Of a stretch of 55,822 nucleotides of DNA, positions 26,783 to 35,457 are shown one piece after another (positions within the stretch are counted from its first letter, which is position 1; every line of letters begins with the position of its first letter). The position numbers were made by a program, and so were the translations under genes. Below the pieces are notes generated by a model. The model searched no databases and was not told the DNA's origin. It saw only the letters and a program-made list of their open reading frames with translations. This stretch comes from Cyanobacterium sp. T60_A2020_053 (GTDB lineage Bacteria; Cyanobacteriota; Cyanobacteriia; Cyanobacteriales; Cyanobacteriaceae): the NCBI GenBank assembly GCA_015272165.1, contig JACYMF010000065.1:1-55822 (forward strand). The letters are read 5' to 3'.

Positions 26783-27742
26783 TTAACGAATTAAGTTTAG
26801 TAATTCTTTGGGAGATGCTAATAAGTCAATAGCGACAAAGAAGATTTTATTATCAGGGTTAAGAAGGAAGCGCCAAGCAATATCCATGCCCACGTTACCA
26901 CCAAACCAAGGGGTTTGCACTTTTCCTGTTACTTTAATTTGAGTATAACCATCATCAGCAGGTTCAATAATTCCTTGTTGGGGGATTAGTTTGAGGTTTT
27001 GGCATTCTTCTTTGAAGAAACGTAAGATGCTTTCTTTACCGACAATGGGGCGCTTGAAAGGAGGTTGTAATGCACCATCTGCCATGAATAACTCGATCAG
27101 GGTATCGAAGTCGTTAGCATTTAAGTTATCCATGTAGTCTAAGACAGTTTGATTACTGATGCCAGGAATAGTAACTTTACTACGTTGGGAAACTTCTTTG
27201 GGGGGCGCTACTGGTTCGGAAATTCGGGTAACGTTACCTAGTTTATTGACATCATAACCCATATCCACTACGGCGTTACGCAATACGGTGATTTGTTGTC
27301 CTGATTCTAATTTTTTGATGGCGTCTAAAACGGCGTTAGCATTGGCTGATAACTGATAACTGGGGGGGATGGGCGCTACAAAACCCTCTTCCATAAATTT
27401 ACCGAGTTGATACCAAAAACCTAATTTGATGTTAGCACTCCAGACTGCATAAGTACGACCGATAGGGGTATCTGCACGGTTGGCTAAATCACACATTACC
27501 TGTGACTGTTGTTGCGGTGTCATGGTTTTGATTTCGTTGAGGGTTGATTCAGCTAATACCATACTAGCGGCACCGGGCGCTGCAATGGTAATGGTTTTAC
27601 CCATTTCTAAGTATGCAAACCAAATTAAGGCTAATTGATCTTCTGCATTTAACTGAGAAAATCTGGCAATGGTTGCTGGTACAACATCCGCCGCTAGGGT
27701 TTGTGGGAAAATGGTACGAGCTGAATCAATGGTAAAAGGCAT
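26783..27742 (-). CDS. ocp: orange carotenoid protein
   Basis: The blue-light photoreceptor that quenches phycobilisome energy. It is 319 residues long, with an N-terminal carotenoid-binding helical domain (about 20-165; QLNAEDQLALIWFAYLEMG, AVWSANIKLGFWYQLGKFMEEG), a linker and a C-terminal NTF2-like domain (about 196-315; MDNLNANDFDTLIELFMADGALQPPF, PWFGGNVGMDIAWRF). The Tyr/Trp pair that hydrogen-bonds the keto group in OCP1 fits the residues around IPGISNQTVLDYM and NVGMDIAW. It is a complete OCP rather than a split HCP/CTDH, and the adjacent FRP gene fits OCP1. The start is preceded by CGAGGTAAC. A carotenoid ketolase gene is not in the window. Confidence 0.97.
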   Translation of the reverse strand: MPFTIDSARTIFPQTLAADVVPATIARFSQLNAEDQLALIWFAYLEMGKTITIAAPGAASMVLAESTLNEIKTMTPQQQSQVMCDLANRADTPIGRTYAVWSANIKLGFWYQLGKFMEEGFVAPIPPSYQLSANANAVLDAIKKLESGQQITVLRNAVVDMGYDVNKLGNVTRISEPVAPPKEVSQRSKVTIPGISNQTVLDYMDNLNANDFDTLIELFMADGALQPPFKRPIVGKESILRFFKEECQNLKLIPQQGIIEPADDGYTQIKVTGKVQTPWFGGNVGMDIAWRFLLNPDNKIFFVAIDLLASPKELLNLIR

Positions 27743-27944
27743 ATTGTTACCTCGTTGTTTTTAAATTTCTGTAAACATCTTACTGTCATTTTGTAAAGAA
27801 AAGTTTAAGCTCAAGGTGTGGATTATGCGACAATAATGAGTGAGGAAATCATGGTAAGCTGAAATCTATCATATTTACTAGCGAGAAATACTTTTCAAGT
27901 TTTTAAAAGATTATAATGTTGTTTCTAATAAATTTTAGAATGAG

Positions 27945-28157
27945 ATGATGTTAAAACTCAAGGTAACTACCATCGGTGATTCCACAGGGGTTGTATTACC
28001 CAAAGAAGTATTAGCCAAAATGCACATAAAAAAAGGCGATCATCTTTATCTTACTCCTACCTCTAACGGCTTTAAAATTACCCCTTATAATCCTGAATTT
28101 GAAGAAGAAATGGACACCGCACGAGAGGTAATGAAACAATATTGCAATGCTTTATGA
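27945..28157 (+). CDS. AbrB/MazE-type antitoxin
   Basis: A 70-residue swapped-hairpin DNA-binding protein. The AbrB fold is clear in KLKVTTIGDSTGVVLPKEVLAKMHIKKGD, and the acidic C-terminal tail (EFEEEMDTAREVMKQY) is the kind that wraps a toxin. Its TGA overlaps the ATG of a Doc-like toxin frame (ATGA at 28154), the coupling expected of a toxin-antitoxin operon. The toxin is broken, leaving this as an orphan antitoxin that may still autoregulate or bind toxins from other loci. Tandem ATGs at 27945 and 27948 are both possible starts. Confidence 0.85.
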   Translation: MMLKLKVTTIGDSTGVVLPKEVLAKMHIKKGDHLYLTPTSNGFKITPYNPEFEEEMDTAREVMKQYCNAL

Positions 28158-28380
28158 GAGTTAGCAAAGTGAATATTCATTGGTTATCCCTGGATTTAGT
28201 TACAATGATTCATCAAGAGCAAATCAGCGAATATGGGGGTGCTAATGGTTTAAGGGATAAGGGTTTACTCTAATTCAGCATTGATGCGTCCACAAAATCA
28301 ATATCACTACCATCAAGTTACTAATATTACCTTTTTAGCTTCCATTTATACTTTCAGCTAAAACCATCGAATTTTTGTAG
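28154..28380 (+). pseudogene. broken Doc/Fic-type toxin
   Basis: Starts ATG within the antitoxin stop and encodes a Doc-like N-terminus (HWLSLDLVTMIHQEQ, EYGGANGLRDKGLL), then a TAA. One frame over it continues SALMRPQNQYHY and FLASIYTF, with another frameshift near 28360 before AKTIEF and a stop. The downstream Fic motif (HPFxDGNKR) that performs catalysis is missing. The order of pieces matches Doc, so this is a decayed toxin. Confidence 0.75.
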
Positions 28381-28464
28381 GGGGGGAAATAAGATTACTT
28401 TTCACTGTTCTTACTTTGATGATTGTGTGCAAGTTAATATCAAGTATATAAGACAAAGTATAAG

Positions 28465-28686
28465 GTGGATGTGGTGAAGGGCGCTAAAACTGGCATCTAT
28501 TTAGTTAATAACAAAATCCGTAAATTAGCACCGAGGGAGTGCGCTAGAATCATGGGTTTTCCTGATAATTTTATCATTAGCAATAATAAAAATATCGCCT
28601 ATAAGCAATTCGACAATAGTGTGGTAGTCAATGTAATTAAATTCTTAATACAAAGTACTTTAAAGCAATGCTTCATAAAGACTTAA
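28465..28686 (+). pseudogene. C-terminal remnant of a DNA (cytosine-5) methyltransferase
   Basis: Residues IRKLAPRECARIMGFPDNF and YKQFDNSVVVNVIKFL correspond to the last motifs (IX end and X) of Dcm-type C5 methyltransferases. Motifs I (SAM), IV (catalytic PCQ) and the target-recognition domain are absent. It starts abruptly after non-coding DNA, so it is a truncated relic, perhaps of a restriction-modification locus that stood between the toxin relic and the DUF790 nuclease. Confidence 0.8.
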
Positions 28687-28814
28687 ATATCAGAATTAAT
28701 GTGTTTAACATCTTGAAAAAAGATAGAATAAAAAATATCTCAAAACTTTCTTTTTCTCTTAAATTTCTTAAATAAAACCTTAGCAACTTTGCGAGACAAA
28801 ACCTCTGAAGAAAA

Positions 28815-30029
28815 ATGCTTAAAACTGATTTATTAATTCACCGTTATGATAGTCAAACTATTATCCCTAAAAAACTAGCCCTCAGTAAATCTAACTTATT
28901 TTTAGCCTGTGAGCAAATTGACTGTTTTCAAACTTGTATTGGCAAAACTCAAGGCTATGTTGACGAAAAGCTAAAAGAATTAGAAGGAGATAGCCCTGAT
29001 TATCGCATCAAAAGAGGATTAGCGCACCTCCTCAAAAACCATTTCAGTCAATTTGAAATAGTTAGCCCTTTGATGCCATCAAAATTAAGGGAAAAAGTTT
29101 TTAGTTATGCTTCCCAATCGTTACCGATTCCAGAAAATAAACCAATTCTCCTCGAAAAAGTCGCCCAGAAACTTAGTGAAGAGTTAAATCGAGAAGTATT
29201 TATGCCCGAAATTGAGCAAGGTTTATACGCTGATTTACAGGAAAATAGAATTTTGACAGAATTTGAGTCACCGCAACCAGAAACTCTTATTCATCGTTAT
29301 AATTTATCGCAAGTGCAAGGAATTTTTTATCGTGCTAGTGAAATTATTATCCATGCCCATCGTAACCAACCGGGAGAGTATAAGCAATTATTTCGTTATC
29401 TCAAGTTATTTGATTTAATGACTTACATTGAGGGAGATGCTGATACAGGATTTACTATTAATATAGATGGTCCGACCAGTCTTTTCAAGAGTAGCACGCG
29501 TTATGGTTTAGCTTTAGCCAAAATGATTCCAGCTTTACTTCATGTGAGAAAGTGGAGTTTACAAGCAAAATTATCTCTCAAGGATAATTATGGCAAGGGA
29601 AATAAGACTTTACATTTTCATCTCGATGATAGTTGTGGCTTGGTTAGTCATTATAATATTAATACTACTTATGATAGTCTTTTGGAGGAGTCTTTTGCTC
29701 GAAGTTGGGCAAAATTAGAGACACTATGGCGATTAGAAAGGGAAGTTGATTTATTGCCTGTGCCGGGTAGTGTGATGATTCCCGATTTTCGTATTATTCA
29801 TCCCGATGGTAGAGAATTTTTGTTAGAAATTGTTGGTTATTGGAGTCCAAAATATTTACAAAAGAAATTTTATCAAGTTCAAAAAGTAGAAAAGGATAAT
29901 TTAGTTTTAGCGATTTCTGAGCGCTTAAACCTTGCTAAAGCTGGAGTGAATTTTAATGAATTACCTAATAAAATTGTTTGGTTTAAACAAAAACTTCAAC
30001 CCCAAGATGTATTAAAGGTTATTAGTTAA
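28815..30029 (+). CDS. DUF790/Bax1-like nuclease
   Basis: A 404-residue DUF790-family protein related to archaeal Bax1, the nuclease partner of XPB helicase. The N-terminal region (LLIHRYDSQTIIPKKL) and middle (YRASEIIIHAHRNQPGEYKQLFRYLKLFDLM, IDGPTSLFKSSTRYGLALAKMIPALL) follow the family. The C-terminal PD-(D/E)xK-like core has PDFRIIHPDGREFLLEIVGYW followed by SPKYLQKK. In other genomes the gene usually adjoins an XPB-like helicase, but none is near. It sits directly after the toxin and methyltransferase relics, a setting suggesting an accessory, possibly defence-related, island. The ORF itself appears intact. Confidence 0.85.
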   Translation: MLKTDLLIHRYDSQTIIPKKLALSKSNLFLACEQIDCFQTCIGKTQGYVDEKLKELEGDSPDYRIKRGLAHLLKNHFSQFEIVSPLMPSKLREKVFSYASQSLPIPENKPILLEKVAQKLSEELNREVFMPEIEQGLYADLQENRILTEFESPQPETLIHRYNLSQVQGIFYRASEIIIHAHRNQPGEYKQLFRYLKLFDLMTYIEGDADTGFTINIDGPTSLFKSSTRYGLALAKMIPALLHVRKWSLQAKLSLKDNYGKGNKTLHFHLDDSCGLVSHYNINTTYDSLLEESFARSWAKLETLWRLEREVDLLPVPGSVMIPDFRIIHPDGREFLLEIVGYWSPKYLQKKFYQVQKVEKDNLVLAISERLNLAKAGVNFNELPNKIVWFKQKLQPQDVLKVIS

Positions 30030-30134
30030 AGTTTGATAAAAATTAATTTTATTATTACTGGGTTAGATATCGAGAAGATTTTTAATAGAAGACAGATATA
30101 GGATGAAAAAATACTATTTTTTATGACCAAATAT

Positions 30135-31508
30135 TTAAATTCTTGTCCAAATCAACCAAGTTTCCCAATTAATATTTTTTTGATTATTGATTAACCATTG
30201 GTTTTCAATATTGATGACTATATCTCTTAAAATTGGTTCTCTAAAATTATAGTTAAACAAATAAGTAATTTTTTTCTTTTCTTTTATCATCAGGCTAATA
30301 ATATTAATTAAATCTGGTTGATTTAATCCGTATGTATGACAACCTAAAATAAGATGATTACTGGCAAGAATTAATTTGACTAATCCTGTCTGGTTGGATA
30401 AATAATTATCGTTATTCTCATTAAAATTAACTTTTAATACTTGAATATCCCCAGCGTAATTAGATTTTCCTTGAGATTCTGTTAAGCCTACATGATGAAT
30501 TTTAGGATTGGTATTGAGTTGGTATGTTATGGAAGTATAATCAACTTGATTGATAGGTAAAAATAAGCAGTTATCAATAGCGATATTAGCTTCATAATCT
30601 GTTAAATTATCACAGTTATAACCGCCTAACATACTACCACAAACATAAATAGATGGTTCGCTAGTTTGCAGTTTACTATTAACCATTATTCTTTCATTAT
30701 GATTGTTAATTTTTAAGTGATTTAAGCCTAATTTATCTAAATTAAAATCTTTAGTTAAACAATCTTCAGTAATAATAATTTGCTCTGTTTCTACGGCATA
30801 ATCTCCTATTTGTAACCAAGTTATATTTTCGATATTTTTAATTTGAGTTAGAGGGGAATTCTTCACAATTTTAATACCCAGCGCCCCTCGCCGACATTCT
30901 AGCGCATAGGAAATATCATCATCTTCTGCTGGTAAAAAATTGCTATTAGGGGTTAATAAAGTAACATTTTTGCCTTTTTTAACTAAAATTTCTGCCAAAT
31001 TAATAGCAATTATATCACTACCAATAATAACTAATTTATTGCCTAGTAAATCGAGATTTTTATAGTTAAATATATCCCATATTGTTAAATATTTTTGTTC
31101 ACTAAAATTAAACTGAGAGGATAATTTAGTTTGATATGGTAAGTCAGCTAATAAATAAGATTTAGCTTGTAAGATATGATGATTTGTTGTAATGGTTAAT
31201 TTTTTTTTATCTTTAATGAAAGTAAATGATTCATTTATAAAATGAATACCTAATTCTGATAATGTAGCTAAATAGTTATTAACTAAAATTGATTTATATT
31301 CTAATAATATTTCTTGACGTTGATCAAAGTTTTTTAAATCAAATAATGTTGGTTGCAAATATTGAAAAATATATTGATCTATCTCACTACTATCTAACAT
31401 AACTGGGGAAATAATAGCTATTCTTGCTCCTTTTTTTGCCATTATTTGGGCTTTTTTGATCAGGGTCAAATTTATGCCAATAATAATTAAATCATATTTT
31501 AAAATCAT
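30135..31508 (-). CDS. flavoprotein disulfide reductase-like protein lacking key motifs
   Basis: A 457-residue protein with the overall layout of pyridine nucleotide-disulfide oxidoreductases such as mercuric or lipoamide reductase. It has an N-terminal beta strand YDLIIIGINLTLIKKA, a central nucleotide-binding-like segment NKLVIIGSDIIAINLAEILV, a late SIYVCGSMLGGYNCDNLTDYEA and a C-terminal dimerisation domain (about 335-445, HHVGLTESQ). The GxGxxG of both dinucleotide folds has eroded (GINLTL, GSDIIA), and the CxxxxC redox pair expected near residue 45 is absent. It may be a degenerate or repurposed member. It has a biased AT-rich composition. Not in an obvious operon. Confidence 0.65.
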   Translation of the reverse strand: MILKYDLIIIGINLTLIKKAQIMAKKGARIAIISPVMLDSSEIDQYIFQYLQPTLFDLKNFDQRQEILLEYKSILVNNYLATLSELGIHFINESFTFIKDKKKLTITTNHHILQAKSYLLADLPYQTKLSSQFNFSEQKYLTIWDIFNYKNLDLLGNKLVIIGSDIIAINLAEILVKKGKNVTLLTPNSNFLPAEDDDISYALECRRGALGIKIVKNSPLTQIKNIENITWLQIGDYAVETEQIIITEDCLTKDFNLDKLGLNHLKINNHNERIMVNSKLQTSEPSIYVCGSMLGGYNCDNLTDYEANIAIDNCLFLPINQVDYTSITYQLNTNPKIHHVGLTESQGKSNYAGDIQVLKVNFNENNDNYLSNQTGLVKLILASNHLILGCHTYGLNQPDLINIISLMIKEKKKITYLFNYNFREPILRDIVINIENQWLINNQKNINWETWLIWTRI

Positions 31509-31558
31509 GTACTTTTAAATAGAAGTTTGCTAAATAGTAATGAATAATTAACAATAAT

Positions 31559-31712
31559 TAATATCATATTCGGGTAATCTTTTATAAAACATTATATCTT
31601 CGTAATTTACCCACCGTGTAATGAATTACACGGCTAACGAGGAAATCGTTCAATAAATTGAACTAAGATGTTGATATTACTAATTTGTAAGTGGTCAAGC
31701 AAACTTGATATA
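31559..31712. mobile_element. family B element, full copy
   Basis: About 154 bp, ends ATATCATATTCGGGTAATC and complementary TATATCAAGTTTGC, containing CCGTGTAATGAATTACACGG (31614-31633) and GTTCAATAAATTGAAC (31648-31663). It fills most of the gap between the flavoprotein and photolyase genes. Confidence 0.7.
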
Positions 31713-31807
31713 ACAATGAGTTAAAAGGGTAAAGGAAATGATTATTTCATAATTCATAATCTCTTTTTAACAAGCAATAATTTATCATACCTAAAGTAAT
31801 TGAGCAA

Positions 31808-33328
31808 TTATAAATTAAGGTGAAGGGCGCTGTTTTGTCGCATCTTTTGCCATTCCTCTGGGGTAATTTTTTCGAGATGTTTTAAAACTAAATTCATGCG
31901 CCCTTGAGAGCGTAATTTTTCCTCATTTCTACCTAAAAAATCCCAATATAAATAATTAAAAGGACAAGCATTTTCTGTACTTCTTTCTTTATAATTATAA
32001 CGACAATTTTTACAATAATCGCTCATTTTATTGACATAATTTGCCGAAGATGCGTAAGGTTTTGATGCTAAAATACCCCCGTCAGCAAATTGTCCCATTC
32101 CTAGTACATTTGTTTGCATTACCCAATCGTAAGCATCAATAAAGGCGCTATGAAACCAGCTTTTTAGTGCTTGGGGAGAAATTCCGGCAATCAAACCATA
32201 GTTACTTAAAATCATCAACCGTTGAATATGATGCGCATAACCAGTATTTTCTGTTTGTTTTAACACTTGTTTTAAACAATTCATGTCCGTTTTACTATTA
32301 TTCCAAAAAAACTCTGGTAGAGGGCGCTGGTGGTTAAAGTAATTTAATTCCCCATAATCATCATTCACATGATGATAAATACCGTGCATATATTCTCGCC
32401 ACCCCAACACCTGACGAATAAAACCTTCTGCTGAATTTAAGGGAATTTCTTCACTATTATAATAAGCATTTTCCACAGCTTTTATTACTTCTAATGGTTG
32501 CAATAAACCAATATTTATATAAGGAGAAATTAAACCATGCCACATAAATTCTTCATTCGTTATCATGGCATCTTGATAAGTTCCGAATTCTTTTAAACGA
32601 TGGGCGATAAAGTGATCTAATACTTTCAATGCGTCTTGACGAGTAACTGCCCAATTAAAGTTATTTAAATTGCCATAGGTATTACTTGACATTTTAGCCA
32701 CTTTTTGCATAACTTCAGTGGTAATTTGATCAGGAGAAAAAGTTAAAACAGGAGGAGTGATAATATTTTTTTTCGGTGGTTTACGGTTTTCTTGATCTAA
32801 ATTCCATTTTCCTCCTACTGGAGTTTTTTCATTTTCTAATAAAATATTAAATTTTTTACGACTGAGGCGATAAAAGTCTTCTAAAATTAACTTTTTTCTG
32901 CCCTTTGCCCATTCTTCAAAATCATCTTTTTGCCAAAGAAAGTTATCGTTATGATAGTAATTAATTTTACCCGTAAAATTAGTATTATTGACTGTCTGTT
33001 GAAAATCCAGCGCCCCTCCCCTATCACTAGAATTAATAAGTTTTAATTCATCAATTTGATTATCCTTAATCCACTGCTGAAAAACCATTTCAGTATCATC
33101 GTTAATGGCATAAGTAACTCGCCATCCCTCACTGCGTAAATCTTCAGCAAAATGACGCATTGCTGACCAAATTAAGGTCAATTTTTGGGCATGGTAAACG
33201 GTGAGGGGCGCTAGATTTAATGATTCAATTAATAAAATAACTGTATCTTTTTTTGCTGTTATACAACTCGATAAAGCAGAATTATTTTTATTTAATTGGT
33301 CTCCTAAAAGCCAAATTCCAACAGTCAT
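31808..33328 (-). CDS. FeS-type cryptochrome/photolyase (prokaryotic 6-4 photolyase class)
   Basis: A 506-residue member of the FeS-BCP/CryPro branch of photolyases, which bind FAD, a lumazine-type antenna and a 4Fe-4S cluster and repair (6-4) photoproducts. N-terminal GIWLLGDQLNKNNSAL begins the antenna domain, and the C-terminal helical domain has MLILSNYGLIAG, VLGMGQFADGG and ASKPYASSANYVNKMSDYC. Cluster cysteines appear at MNCLKQ (about 347), YCKNC and NACPF (about 440-460), four in all. The usual ribityl-lumazine antenna is of interest because ribH is also in the window. Complete and probably transcribed alone. Confidence 0.9.
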   Translation of the reverse strand: MTVGIWLLGDQLNKNNSALSSCITAKKDTVILLIESLNLAPLTVYHAQKLTLIWSAMRHFAEDLRSEGWRVTYAINDDTEMVFQQWIKDNQIDELKLINSSDRGGALDFQQTVNNTNFTGKINYYHNDNFLWQKDDFEEWAKGRKKLILEDFYRLSRKKFNILLENEKTPVGGKWNLDQENRKPPKKNIITPPVLTFSPDQITTEVMQKVAKMSSNTYGNLNNFNWAVTRQDALKVLDHFIAHRLKEFGTYQDAMITNEEFMWHGLISPYINIGLLQPLEVIKAVENAYYNSEEIPLNSAEGFIRQVLGWREYMHGIYHHVNDDYGELNYFNHQRPLPEFFWNNSKTDMNCLKQVLKQTENTGYAHHIQRLMILSNYGLIAGISPQALKSWFHSAFIDAYDWVMQTNVLGMGQFADGGILASKPYASSANYVNKMSDYCKNCRYNYKERSTENACPFNYLYWDFLGRNEEKLRSQGRMNLVLKHLEKITPEEWQKMRQNSALHLNL

Positions 33329-33397
33329 TTTTTACTCAAAATAATGGTTATTCTACAGTGGTTATGATAAATTAATAAAAAACAATGCTTATAATTA

Positions 33398-33511
33398 TTA
33401 CTGAATAAGACTTACAGCAAAATAAAAGTTAAAAGTTTATGGATTATTATTTAATAATTCTGTTTTCCCTCTTCCCTACCAACACCCAATATACTTTTTC
33501 AGCAACCCCTA
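33398..33511. mobile_element. worn family A element at the gpmI 3' end
   Basis: Right end complementary to TAGGGGTTGCTGAAAAAGT (33493-33511); the left end is reduced to TACTGAATAAGAC near 33399. The gpmI stop codon TAG (33511-33509) is formed by this terminus. Confidence 0.55.
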
Positions 33512-35107
33512 CATAGAAATACTCACAGGGGTACGACTAATTTTAACATCATATTCCGCCTTACTAATCAAAGATTGTCCAGTCATTTCACGGGGTTGAG
33601 GTAGCTGTAAAATTTCTAAAATGGTGGGGGCAATATCCGCCAGTTTACCATTTTCTCTCAACTGAACTTCACCGCCGTGACCCGGTATTTTTCGTTTTTC
33701 CCCTTCAATAAGGATAAATGGTACTTGATTGGTGGTGTGCGCTGTCCAAGGATTATTTTCCTCATCACTCATATACTCAGCATTACCATGATCCGCCGTA
33801 ATAATCACTGTACCACTAACTTGATTAACACTAGCTAATAATTTACCTAGACAAGTATCTACGGTTTCAATGGCTTCGATGGCTTTATCCAACATTCCTG
33901 TATGCCCTACCATATCAGGATTAGCATAGTTTAACACCACAAAAGAATAAACTCCTTTGGTGATAGCTTCTGAGGCAATTTGCGTTAATTCTATTGCTGA
34001 CATGGCGGGCGCTTTATCATAGGTAGAAACCATGGGGCTTTGTACTAATTGACGATCTTCTCCCTCATAAGGTTGCTCTAAACCGCCATTGAAAAAATAG
34101 GTAACATGGGGATATTTTTCCGTTTCTGAAGTGCGAAACTGTTTTAAACCAGCTTTGGCAATCACTTCCCCTAGTAAGTTGGTTAACGTTTCAGGCTCAA
34201 AAGCAACTTTTACAGGTAAATTAGGATCGTATTGAGTGAAAGTAGTAAAGTGAAGGGGTGTAATCAATTCTCGCTTAAATCCTGAAAAATCGGGCATAGT
34301 CAAAGCGTAACACAACTGACGGGCGCGGTCTGGTCGAAAATTATAAAATATTACCCCATCTTCTGGCTTTACAGCGCCCTCCGCAATGCGAGTTGGTTCG
34401 ATAAATTCATCATTAATATTTTGCTCATAAGAATCCGTCACAACTTGAATTATATCTCTACCGTCAATTTCTCCATCCTGAGTGTAAAGATTATAGGCTT
34501 TTTCCGTACGATCCCAGCGCCTATCTCTGTCCATGGCATAATAGCGCCCGCAAACCGTAACAATTTTACCGATACCTATTTTACTGATATGCTCTTGAAT
34601 GACTTTTATATAGTTAATACCATCAGTGGGGTTGGTATCACGACCATCAGTGATAACATGAACACAGACATCACTAATGCCCTGTATTTTAGCCATGTCT
34701 AATAAACCGAGAAGATGATCGACATGGGAATGGACACCACCATCAGAGCATAAACCAATTAAATGCAACTTACCTTGGGATTTTATGACATCTTGACATA
34801 CTGACTCAAGGGCAGGATTACTAAAAATTGAACCATCTTCCACCGCATCGGAAATTCTCACCAATTCTTGAGGCACTACCCTACCTGCACCAATATTTAA
34901 ATGTCCTACTTCCGAATTACCCATTTGCCCTTGGGGTAAGCCCACAGCCTTCCCAGAAGCATTGATTAGGGTATAAGGATATACTTTCGTTAAACTATCC
35001 ATTACTGGGGTTTTGCCTAAAGCGATGGCATTTGCTCTCTCATTTTCTCGATAACCCCACCCATCTAATATAACTAAAACTACTGGAGAAACTATCCCTT
35101 TACTCAT
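33509..35107 (-). CDS. gpmI: 2,3-bisphosphoglycerate-independent phosphoglycerate mutase
   Basis: Interconverts 3- and 2-phosphoglycerate in glycolysis and carbon storage metabolism; a Mn2+-dependent phosphatase-fold enzyme. It has 532 residues. N-terminal VVLVILDGWGYRE provides metal ligands. The phosphoserine segment is GQMGNSEVGHLNIGAGR, the inserted transferase domain has HVITDGRDTNPTDG and CGRYYAMDRDRRWDRTEKAY, and late ligands lie in MVGHTG and ITADHGNAEYM. The last codons read VSISM followed by a TAG lying in the end of a family A element, so the native C-terminus may have been trimmed by a few residues without touching the active site. Confidence 0.96.
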   Translation of the reverse strand: MSKGIVSPVVLVILDGWGYRENERANAIALGKTPVMDSLTKVYPYTLINASGKAVGLPQGQMGNSEVGHLNIGAGRVVPQELVRISDAVEDGSIFSNPALESVCQDVIKSQGKLHLIGLCSDGGVHSHVDHLLGLLDMAKIQGISDVCVHVITDGRDTNPTDGINYIKVIQEHISKIGIGKIVTVCGRYYAMDRDRRWDRTEKAYNLYTQDGEIDGRDIIQVVTDSYEQNINDEFIEPTRIAEGAVKPEDGVIFYNFRPDRARQLCYALTMPDFSGFKRELITPLHFTTFTQYDPNLPVKVAFEPETLTNLLGEVIAKAGLKQFRTSETEKYPHVTYFFNGGLEQPYEGEDRQLVQSPMVSTYDKAPAMSAIELTQIASEAITKGVYSFVVLNYANPDMVGHTGMLDKAIEAIETVDTCLGKLLASVNQVSGTVIITADHGNAEYMSDEENNPWTAHTTNQVPFILIEGEKRKIPGHGGEVQLRENGKLADIAPTILEILQLPQPREMTGQSLISKAEYDVKISRTPVSISM

Positions 35108-35211
35108 AATACTTTCTAGTCTTCTCTATATTGATTGTCTGTGAATCTGCCCCTTGATAATAACATTCAAACAGTTAATGGTGAACATTTTTTGGTCATG
35201 TTTTCACTACT

Positions 35212-35457
35212 TAGGGTCTCCTGAATAAATCGGAAAGCTATTAAAATCAAAGATTTAGACACAATTTACAAAAAAGTGTACATTTTTGGCAATTTTGACT
35301 TAAGATTGAGCATTTCAAATCTAATTATTCACAATACACTTGTGTTTTTGTTGAAAATATAACGCTTCAAAACCTTGATTTTTCTTTCTTTAACCTGAAA
35401 CCTGACACCTCATGCCTAACACCTATCGTCATCGAAAGACTTTTTCAGCAACACCTA
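35212..35457. mobile_element. family A element truncating the PKS gene
   Basis: 246 bp: TAGGGTCTCCTGAATAAATC at the left and the complement of TAGGTGTTGCTGAAAAAG at the right. The right terminus supplies the TAG stop of the PKS gene (35457-35455). The remainder of the 347-bp gap to gpmI shows no PKS-like coding. Confidence 0.75.
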
